From positions 1 through 25,323 of the forward strand of contig CAZGOY010000043.1 of the NCBI GenBank assembly GCA_964527565.1: a stretch of DNA of 25,323 bases, in the 5' to 3' direction. Made by a program: the position numbers and the translations under genes. Every line of letters starts with the position of its first letter. The first letter of the stretch is position 1. Below the pieces are notes generated by a model, which was given only the letters and a program-made list of their open reading frames with translations, ran no database searches and was not told the DNA's origin. Positions 1-6,515 of this stretch are shown here, in pieces. The stretch comes from JAGXQV01 sp964527565 (GTDB lineage: Bacteria > Pseudomonadota > Gammaproteobacteria > Burkholderiales > Sulfuricellaceae).

Positions 1-280
1 GGGTCGTCGCGCTGGTTACCGTCGTCGGCGTGGTCGCACTAGTTACCGTTGTCGGCGTCGTTGCACTGGTCACCGTGGTCGGCGTGGTGGCGCTCGTTAC
101 CGTCGTCGGGGTCGTCGCGCTGGTTACTGTCGTCGGTGTGGTGGCGCTAGTCACCGTCGTCGGTGTGGTCGCACTCGTCACCGTGGTCGGGGTAGTAGCG
201 CTGGTCACCGTGGTCGGAGTAGTAGCACTCGTTACCGTCGTCGGGGTAGTGGCGCTCGTTACCGTGGTCGGCGTGGTTAC
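1..280 (-). repeat. Tandem 27-bp coding repeat, ten units plus a partial
   Basis: Positions 11-253 hold nine complete 27-bp units, each encoding ATTPTTVTS on the minus strand. A variant first unit (VTTPTTVTS) occupies 254-280 and a partial unit covers 1-10. The units differ at the DNA level (GTA/GTG, ACG/ACC/ACT/ACA, AGC/AGT, all four GCN codons), yet every complete unit encodes the same nine residues, while proline is always CCG. The array continues beyond the left edge. No spacers separate the units, so it is not a CRISPR array. Confidence 0.93.
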
Positions 281-781
281 CGTAGCTGGACCTGTCGGGC
301 TCGTTGGCGTGGTCAAACCTCCGATTGGAGTTACTACTTCAAGCGGCATGGGGGACGGAGGTTCATCTCTGGCTACAGATGGAGAATCAATTTCCACATC
401 ATCCGCCGGGAGTGGCTGCGATATGGGTGGAACGGGAATTTGCCCCCCTGCGCTACCGGTATCCATCTGGGGAACGGAACGACCTTCCGGCACGTACTGG
501 CGGCCAAATTCAGGACTGGCATCACGAATCGCGCCTTCTTCCGTCCGCAAGCGATCACGCTCTTCGGCTTGGCCGACATCGGCCTGGATATTCTCGTTCC
601 CAGCACCATCAACCCGCCCCGGCGCAGAGGAAGATGCCTCGCCACCAGCCAACCCTTCTTCCTGCTGGCCACGGCTCAACACCGTCATGTCGTCGAACAG
701 TATCTGTTCCTGATTCTGCGCGGCATTCCCATTGCCAGATTGTCCCTGATTTTGCCCGTTGTTTTCGTTGTTATCCGCCAT
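1..781 (-). CDS. Start of a large Thr-rich repeat protein, probable type I secretion substrate/adhesin (3' end outside window)
   Basis: This frame is open for 260 codons from ATG 781-779 to the left edge, so the gene is partial. A GGGGA Shine-Dalgarno lies about 7 nt before the ATG. The product begins MADNNENNGQNQGQSGNGN, an acidic, Asn/Gln/Gly-rich segment with no Sec signal or membrane helix. A Pro/Ser/Asp-rich stretch follows to about residue 167, and then the nonapeptide ATTPTTVTS is repeated to the edge. Type I substrates carry their export signal at the C-terminus, so a missing N-terminal signal fits. The secretion genes lie just upstream on the same strand, beyond a tRNA. The name adhesin is inference from the Thr/Ser/Pro repeats and the neighbourhood. 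No RTX nonapeptides, Ig-like modules or LapG-type cleavage site fall inside the visible part. Confidence 0.72.
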   Translation of the reverse strand, partial: MADNNENNGQNQGQSGNGNAAQNQEQILFDDMTVLSRGQQEEGLAGGEASSSAPGRVDGAGNENIQADVGQAEERDRLRTEEGAIRDASPEFGRQYVPEGRSVPQMDTGSAGGQIPVPPISQPLPADDVEIDSPSVARDEPPSPMPLEVVTPIGGLTTPTSPTGPATVTTPTTVTSATTPTTVTSATTPTTVTSATTPTTVTSATTPTTVTSATTPTTVTSATTPTTVTSATTPTTVTSATTPTTVTSATTPTTVTSATT

Positions 782-1076
782 GATCCATTCCCCAGTTATT
801 AAGGATTTCTGATGGCGCTATCCTATTGGGGTTATTGTCAAACAGAAAGACGGCCAGAGGTTACAAACCCTGACGGCGTTAAGGACATCGGCATAAGTCA
901 ACCGTCAATCTTTTCTAGCAGCCTGTCGGACTTGAGCCGAGAACAATACTAAAACCTGATCAAAGCGGTCTGAAACTGGTGATATTTGGCGATAGGCGCA
1001 CGAATTCCTCCGTCGGGAACGGATGACCGGTCGCCTGCTTAGGAAAGACTGGCGTAACGATTCTGCCGGAAATGAA
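782..1076. other. Gene-free leader of the repeat-protein gene
   Basis: I see no convincing gene between the tRNA hairpin and the repeat-protein start. The stretch should hold the promoter of the repeat-protein gene. A minus-strand TTGACA lies at 836-841, but no good -10 hexamer sits 16-18 bp downstream of it, so I do not call a promoter. Confidence 0.5.
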
Positions 1077-1104
1077 ACAGGGCCTCCATCTCTGGAAGCC
1101 CTGT
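1077..1104 (-). terminator. Hairpin terminator after tRNA-Lys
   Basis: An inverted repeat of 12 positions per arm with one mismatch (ACAGGGC...GCCCTGT core, TCTC/GAGA loop) lies 6 nt beyond the tRNA CCA end. On the minus strand a short TTTCATTT stretch follows, and on the plus strand CTTTT follows, so it may work in both directions. Confidence 0.7.
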
Positions 1105-1110
1105 CTTTTC

Positions 1111-1186
1111 TGGTAGGCCGTGCCAGATTCGAACTGGCGACCAACGGATTAAAAGTCCGCTGCTCTACCGGCTGAGCTAACGACCC
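1111..1186 (-). tRNA. tRNA-Lys (anticodon UUU)
   Basis: The 76-nt minus-strand sequence folds as a canonical tRNA. The acceptor arm is GGGTCGT with ACGGCCT, the D-arm region reads GCTCAGCCGGTAGAGC, the anticodon loop is CTTTTAA giving UUU, the T arm is GCCAG-TTCGAAT-CTGGC, and the CCA end is encoded. It sits between the ATPase-FnIII gene and the repeat-protein gene, all on the same strand. tRNA genes are common integration sites, but I see no integrase or duplicated tRNA 3' end in the window. Confidence 0.97.
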
Positions 1187-1197
1187 GAAAGGCGCGC

Positions 1198-1227
1198 ATT
1201 TTAAATGACCCAAGGGGGCGTTGTCCA
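1198..1227 (-). promoter_or_regulatory. Probable promoter of tRNA-Lys
   Basis: On the minus strand TGGACA (1222-1227) and TAAAAT (1198-1203) are separated by 18 bp, each matching the sigma-70 consensus at 5 of 6 positions. The -10 box ends 11 nt before the mature tRNA 5' end, which suits a very short leader. This would let the tRNA be transcribed independently of the upstream secretion operon. Confidence 0.6.
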
Positions 1228-1294
1228 GCCCCGCATGAAAATCGGGCGTCCTTCTGCGATCAGGAAAGTGGTCGGGATGCACTCGGTGAATCGA

Positions 1295-4200
1295 TCAATT
1301 TCCTGGAAACGGCTTGGCAATCACATTTGCCGAAACCGCCCCCAACCCTATCCGATTGCTTGCCGCAACATTGAGGCAGTAGGTCTTGCCGTTTACCAGA
1401 CCGGTAATGGTAATACGCGAATCTTTCCCGGAGATCGATAATGTGGCAACCAAGCTCTCTATGGAAGCCGTCGAATTATCGGCGGCGTTCAGGGTAACAT
1501 GAGACGTGCCCCTGCCCGGTGATGACACTTCCACCGTATAAGCGGTTAACGCGGCACCGTTGTCCGCAGGCGTGGTGAAACCCAAGGCGATGTGCCCATC
1601 ACCCGGCATGGCGTTGACATTGGGCTGTGCAGGAACAGTTGCGGGAGTCACGCCGATTGATGGCGCTGACGATACGCTGTTGCCGGCGGCATTCGTTGCT
1701 ATAACGGTAAAGGTGTAGTCCGTGCCATTGGTTAATCCGGTAATCGTGTGCGTCAGACCTGTAATGCCGGCATGGATATCAATGCCGCCTGGGGGGTTGG
1801 AAATTACGGTGTAACCGGTGATGGCACTCCCGCCACTGGTAGCAGGCGGACTGAAACGAACCTTGGCCTGGGCATCGCCAGCCTGAACCGAAACAATCGC
1901 CGACGCGCCAAGTGTCGGCGCAATTTCTTGTTTGATTTCAGCAGAAGTAGGCTTACCCGCATCAGTGGAAACCACATCACCACTGTGGGACTCCGCAACG
2001 GCTGCAGGGGAAACGCTAATATCCCTGTGGCGGCGTCCCGCAGGAACGACCGCAGCAGCCGGGATTATCATATTCGTTGCCAGTGGGTCGGTTAGCTTTA
2101 CGGACTCACAGGGGGCTACCTGTAGAGTCTCTGTCGTGACATTCTTTGCCATTACTGTAGGAACGATCGGCGCAGCAAGAACGATCGTATCCGTCGCCAG
2201 CGATTCTGCAAGCGTTGCGGAACCCAGGGTGACCACTTGGGGAGCCTGTGGAACAACCGGCGTTGACGCTGCCGATGAAGAGCCAACCCCTACCGCGTTG
2301 ATGGCGGCAACCGCAAAAGTGTAGGCCGTGCCATTGCTAAGCCCGGTTATCGTGTGCGTGAGGCTCATTGATCCGGCATCGGCGTCCACTCCGCCCGCCG
2401 GGCTGGATACCACGATGTAGCCCGTGACGGCGCTGCCGCCGGACGAGGCGGGTGCGCTGAAAACTACCCGCGCCTCGCTATTACCCGCTTCAACCGACTG
2501 GATGGCGGGCACGCTTGGCACCGTCAGCGGCTTCACGATCACTTTGGCGGAAGGCTGGCCTGTGGCGACACGATTGCTGGCTGCAACGGTCAATCCATAA
2601 ACCCTGCCGTTGTAAAGACCGCCTATCCGGATGCCTGTGTTGCCGCCGTTAACCAGCACCGTGGCGGCCAGCCTTCCGCTAGCGGCTTTTGCGCCGTTGG
2701 TGGCATCCACTGTCAACACAACAGCATCACTTCCCGCATGGGTGATTTCGATACGGTAGCTGACAAGTGGCGCGCCGTTATCTGCCGGGGTGGCGAAACT
2801 CAAGACTGCTTGAGCATCTCCCGCAATGACTTTCGGCACGATCCGACCAGGAAGCACAACTGGCACGATGCGGCGAGAGGGGGCAGCAGCGGCACCCCCG
2901 GAAGCGATTTGCGTCGGCACCGCAGCGGCAACCTCCACCGGCGGGATTTTCTCTGCGCGCGGACGGGCAGGAGCCGCATGTTCTTTTGTCGGTACGGCGG
3001 CAGGCCGGGAAATTTCGCGGGGGGCGGGCATTTCCACTGTCTCAATCTGCCGTTTCACGGAAACTGCTTCGTTAGCGACCGGCTCCGGGGATTTGCTTGC
3101 CGGTGGCGGCATGGTCACCGCAGCGGGAGCAACAGCCGGTTTTTGCATGGCTGCCACTTCGGCCAAAGGCGCACCCAAGCGCGTTGCGCAGTAAGGGCAG
3201 GCCTGCCAGCCAGGCTCGACACGGCTGCTGCATTTCGGGCATTGACACTCCAGCGGGTGCTGGCAATAAGGACAAACGACGAATTCCGCCGAAATTCCCT
3301 TTCCGCACGCTGGACACGATTGCTGCACCGTCGTGCCGGGGCTGCTGCCGGACGCCTCTTCCACATCCTGGGTAGTCAGAATGGATGCGCATTCCGAAAA
3401 AGAGGTAATGCCCTCCGTTATCAGACGCACGCACTCATCCGCCAGTGTTTTCGCGCCGTCCGCCTTGGCCACCTGAAGTATCTGTTTTTCCGGCAGGCTG
3501 GCATTCACCGCATCGACCACCGCCGGGGTAAATTTCAGGTATTCATAAACACCGATCCTGCCCAGGTAGCCGGAATTCGAACATTTCTCGCAGCCTTGGC
3601 CACGCTTCAGCGCCGTTCCCGCAGGCAGCAGGTGCAACAGCTTTTTCTGGGCAGCATCCGCAATGTTGGCACGGTCTTCGAGACCCACACATTCCGGGCA
3701 ATTGCAGCGCACCAGGCGTTGCGCGAAGATGCCCCGCACGGTGGAAGCGATCAGAAACGGCTCGATACCGAGATCCTTGAGCCGGGTAACCACCGACACG
3801 GCACTATTGGTATGCAGCGTGGAAAGCACCAGGTGGCCGGTTTGCGCCGCGCGGAAAGCGATTTCCGCAGTTTGCTGATCGCGGATTTCGCCGATCATGA
3901 TGACATTGGGGTCCTGACGCAAAATCGAACGCAGGATGGTCGGGAACGTCATTCCCGCTTTTTCGTTGATTTGCGTCTGGGTGATGCCATCGAACTCGAA
4001 TTCGATAGGGTCTTCGACGGTAATAATGTTGGGGCCCTTGCGCACCAGTTCGGTCAACATCGAGTAAAGCAACGTCGTTTTCCCGCTACCGGTGGGACCG
4101 GTAACCAGGATGATGCCCTTGTCGCTCTGCAACAGGCGCAACACTTGCTTCATTAGATAAGGCGGCAGCTTCAGGCTGCTCAGGGTGTACCCCTTTTTTC

Positions 4201-5101
4201 CCTTGTCCTGGATGCGGATCACCACTTTTTCCCCCAGCGGGGTCGGCAGCGTGGAAACACGGAAATCGATATGCCGGTTGGCGATGTTGGCGCTCAGTTT
4301 GCCGTCCTGGGGCAGGCGCTTTTCGGCGATGTTGAGGCAGGCCTGCACCTTGATGCAACCGATGACCTGCGACTGTACCCATTTCGGAATGTTGATGAGA
4401 CTCTGCAACTGGCCATCGATCCGCACGCGCACCCGCAGAAAAGTCTGGCTCGGTTCCATGTGGATATCGCTGGCGCCCTTGGCAACGGCCTCACCCAATA
4501 CGCTTTTGACAATTTGTGTAATGGTGAAGGAACGGGCTTCTGCCGCGTCCGCATCGCGCTCTGGATCAATGAATTCCATGTCCGTCAGCTTACCGACGCT
4601 GCTTACCAAATCCTCCAGGGAGGCGGCGAAATCATATATCCGGCTGATCGTACCGATGATTTCCGATTCCAGGGCAATACACGGAGCGATCTGCTTGCCG
4701 GTGCTGAATTTCAGATACTGGAGCAGTTCTCCGTTCGAAACGTCCTTCATCGCCACATGCAGCACATCATTTTCATCCAGGCGCAGGGGAACGCACATCC
4801 TTTCCTCGCAGGTTTCGCGCGAAATGAGGGCGGCTACCTTCTGGTCGATGGGGTAGTTGCCCAGGGAAACAATATTGAACCCCAACTGGTCGCCAAGCGC
4901 CATGAGAAGATCGTCTTCGGTCAGGTCTCCGCGTTCCAGCAACACCTGGCCCAGCTTCTTGCCGCTTTGTTTGGCCATGTGAATGGCGCTGAGGATTTCC
5001 TCCTCGTCAATCAAATCCCGTTCCTTCAGAACGTCCCCCAATTTTTTGATCAGGGTGTTTTTACCCGCCTCTACACCGGCTGACGTGTCCATGGCGCTCA
5101 T
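1295..5101 (-). CDS. GspE/PilB-type ATPase fused to a double zinc ribbon and four FnIII-like modules
   Basis: The 1268-residue product has a GspE/MshE-type N-domain (about 15-155) and a complete secretion ATPase core (about 170-575). The core shows Walker A GPTGSGKT (335-342), an Asp box, Walker B VIMIGEIRD (400-408), a His box TLHTN (428-432) and a four-Cys zinc site (CNCPEC near 466-471, CEKC at 504-507). Family members power type II secretion or type IV pili from the cytoplasm. After residue 594 come CPxC zinc ribbons (596-638), a Pro/Ala linker (about 643-750) and four fibronectin-III-like modules (about 753-859, 861-950, 1065-1153, 1158-1265). FnIII modules are rare on cytoplasmic ATPases. 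The gene starts 15 bp after the HlyD gene and looks co-transcribed with it. No GspF/PilC or pilin partner is in the window. A second Met at residue 4 is an alternative start. Confidence 0.93.
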   Translation of the reverse strand: MSAMDTSAGVEAGKNTLIKKLGDVLKERDLIDEEEILSAIHMAKQSGKKLGQVLLERGDLTEDDLLMALGDQLGFNIVSLGNYPIDQKVAALISRETCEERMCVPLRLDENDVLHVAMKDVSNGELLQYLKFSTGKQIAPCIALESEIIGTISRIYDFAASLEDLVSSVGKLTDMEFIDPERDADAAEARSFTITQIVKSVLGEAVAKGASDIHMEPSQTFLRVRVRIDGQLQSLINIPKWVQSQVIGCIKVQACLNIAEKRLPQDGKLSANIANRHIDFRVSTLPTPLGEKVVIRIQDKGKKGYTLSSLKLPPYLMKQVLRLLQSDKGIILVTGPTGSGKTTLLYSMLTELVRKGPNIITVEDPIEFEFDGITQTQINEKAGMTFPTILRSILRQDPNVIMIGEIRDQQTAEIAFRAAQTGHLVLSTLHTNSAVSVVTRLKDLGIEPFLIASTVRGIFAQRLVRCNCPECVGLEDRANIADAAQKKLLHLLPAGTALKRGQGCEKCSNSGYLGRIGVYEYLKFTPAVVDAVNASLPEKQILQVAKADGAKTLADECVRLITEGITSFSECASILTTQDVEEASGSSPGTTVQQSCPACGKGISAEFVVCPYCQHPLECQCPKCSSRVEPGWQACPYCATRLGAPLAEVAAMQKPAVAPAAVTMPPPASKSPEPVANEAVSVKRQIETVEMPAPREISRPAAVPTKEHAAPARPRAEKIPPVEVAAAVPTQIASGGAAAAPSRRIVPVVLPGRIVPKVIAGDAQAVLSFATPADNGAPLVSYRIEITHAGSDAVVLTVDATNGAKAASGRLAATVLVNGGNTGIRIGGLYNGRVYGLTVAASNRVATGQPSAKVIVKPLTVPSVPAIQSVEAGNSEARVVFSAPASSGGSAVTGYIVVSSPAGGVDADAGSMSLTHTITGLSNGTAYTFAVAAINAVGVGSSSAASTPVVPQAPQVVTLGSATLAESLATDTIVLAAPIVPTVMAKNVTTETLQVAPCESVKLTDPLATNMIIPAAAVVPAGRRHRDISVSPAAVAESHSGDVVSTDAGKPTSAEIKQEIAPTLGASAIVSVQAGDAQAKVRFSPPATSGGSAITGYTVISNPPGGIDIHAGITGLTHTITGLTNGTDYTFTVIATNAAGNSVSSAPSIGVTPATVPAQPNVNAMPGDGHIALGFTTPADNGAALTAYTVEVSSPGRGTSHVTLNAADNSTASIESLVATLSISGKDSRITITGLVNGKTYCLNVAASNRIGLGAVSANVIAKPFPGN

Positions 5102-5116
5102 TTTTTCAACCGCTTT

Positions 5117-6484
5117 CTAGCGTTCGTGGAACGACAGTGAAATCACATCGACCAGTGGCTTGGTCAGGTAGGCCAGCAGGGTTTTCTCGCCGGTCAGGAT
5201 TTCAGCTTCCACGCTCATGCCCGCCTGCAACAGGTTGCGGCCCGGCACGTCGCCGACATAGGGGTTTTCCAGCTCGACCAGCCCGCGGTAAAAAGGCTTG
5301 CTGTCATCCCCCACCACGCTGGTGGCGCTCACTCGCTTCAACACCCCCCTGGCGACGCCGAAACGGGAATAGTCATAGCTCGTCACGCGCAATTTGACGG
5401 GTTGACCGGCCCTGACGAAGCCGATGTCGCGCGGCGTAATGCGCACTTCGGCTTCGAGCGGCTCATTGTCCGGGACGATCTGCATCAATAAAGCTCCCGG
5501 CTGAATCACCTGGCCGATGGTCTGTACGCGCAAATCCTGGACATAGCCGCGATTGGGCGCGCGCACCTCAAGGCGGTCGACGCGCGCTTGCAGGCGCTGG
5601 ATACCTTCCTCGACTTCGGCCAGTTCCGAACGCACCGCCCCAAGTTCGGACAAGGCATCGCGCCGCAACTGGTTAAGGGTGTCTTCGCGCCGGTTTTGCG
5701 CCTCCGCCAGCTCCTGGGCGGAAACGCCGATTTCCTGGGTCAGACGCGCCACTTCACCGGATGCCGTGACCTTGGCGCGGCGCGTTTCCAGCAGCACGGT
5801 ACGGTTGATCAAACGCCGCGAGGCCAGATCTTCGCGCATCTCGGAAAGCTCCCCCGTCAGCGCCAAGTGCTCCTTGGCCACGGCCAGTGCGGTTTCCAGT
5901 TGACGCAGGCGCTGCTTGCGCTGCTCGATTTGCCGGTCAAGAATGGAAAGGGTGGAATCGCGCGTAGCCACCTGGGTGACATGAATTTCCCGCTGGCTGG
6001 ACATCATGTCCGACTGTTTGACATCCAGTCCGGAAAAATCCAGTTTCCGGCCTTCCGTCAGGGCGGACAGGCGTTCCGCGCGCAAATTCAACGAATCCTG
6101 GCGCGCCGCCATCTGCCGCAATTCGGCGAGCGCCTGGGCGCCGCCGATGCGTAGCAGCACTTGCCCCTGCTCGACCAGCTTGCGTTCTTCCACGGCGATT
6201 TCCTCCACCACGCCGCCATCCAGATGTTGTACCACCTTCACCTTGCCGGAGGGAATCACTTCGCCCGGCGCGCGCGCCACTTCCTTCATGCTGGTCAGCG
6301 CCGCCCACACCAGGAAGGCGAGTACCAACGTGCCGACGATGATCAGGATCGGCCGCACGAAGGCGGGAACCAGTTCCTCTTCGATATGGATGGTTTCCGA
6401 GAGCAGGCGGCGCTCCCTGCTGCCCAATGGCGTTTTGACGGAAGCATCCGCTTTGCTGCTCTGTGATTTTTTCTTGAAGAACAT
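5117..6484 (-). CDS. Type I secretion periplasmic adaptor (HlyD/LapC family)
   Basis: This 455-residue membrane-fusion protein bridges the inner-membrane ABC exporter and the outer-membrane channel. A cytoplasmic N-terminus precedes one membrane helix (about 44-63). The family-typical segment RAPGEVIPSGKVKVVQHLDG (71-90) starts the lipoyl half-motif, followed by long coiled-coil hairpin helices (about 115-320). The second lipoyl half and beta-barrel follow, and the C-terminus ends KPLVDVISLSFHER, close to the usual HlyD ending. An AGGGA Shine-Dalgarno lies about 7 nt before the ATG. The gene sits 31 bp after the ABC transporter gene and 15 bp before the ATPase-FnIII gene in the same operon. 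Length is normal for the family and I see no defect. Confidence 0.95.
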   Translation of the reverse strand: MFFKKKSQSSKADASVKTPLGSRERRLLSETIHIEEELVPAFVRPILIIVGTLVLAFLVWAALTSMKEVARAPGEVIPSGKVKVVQHLDGGVVEEIAVEERKLVEQGQVLLRIGGAQALAELRQMAARQDSLNLRAERLSALTEGRKLDFSGLDVKQSDMMSSQREIHVTQVATRDSTLSILDRQIEQRKQRLRQLETALAVAKEHLALTGELSEMREDLASRRLINRTVLLETRRAKVTASGEVARLTQEIGVSAQELAEAQNRREDTLNQLRRDALSELGAVRSELAEVEEGIQRLQARVDRLEVRAPNRGYVQDLRVQTIGQVIQPGALLMQIVPDNEPLEAEVRITPRDIGFVRAGQPVKLRVTSYDYSRFGVARGVLKRVSATSVVGDDSKPFYRGLVELENPYVGDVPGRNLLQAGMSVEAEILTGEKTLLAYLTKPLVDVISLSFHER

Positions 6485-6515
6485 GCTAGATCCCTGACAT
6501 GAATTTTATCTTTGC

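Noticed and set aside
1..280. CRISPR array
   Set aside because: The 27-bp units abut directly with no spacers and encode a constant nonapeptide.
30..713. Plus-strand frame encoding a Val-rich repeat (VALVTVVGV)
   Set aside because: It is the mirror of the minus-strand Thr-rich repeat with shared wobble positions, has no ribosome binding site and becomes low complexity beyond the array. The minus frame has a good start and fits the exporter context.
1..781. RTX calcium-binding repeats or LapG cleavage site in the visible repeat-protein part
   Set aside because: No GGxGxDxxx repeats or TAAG-type site occur in the 260 visible codons; they may lie outside the window.
905..1282. Minus-strand ORF of 125 codons
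   Set aside because: It runs through the tRNA-Lys gene, its terminator and its promoter, so it is a chance frame.
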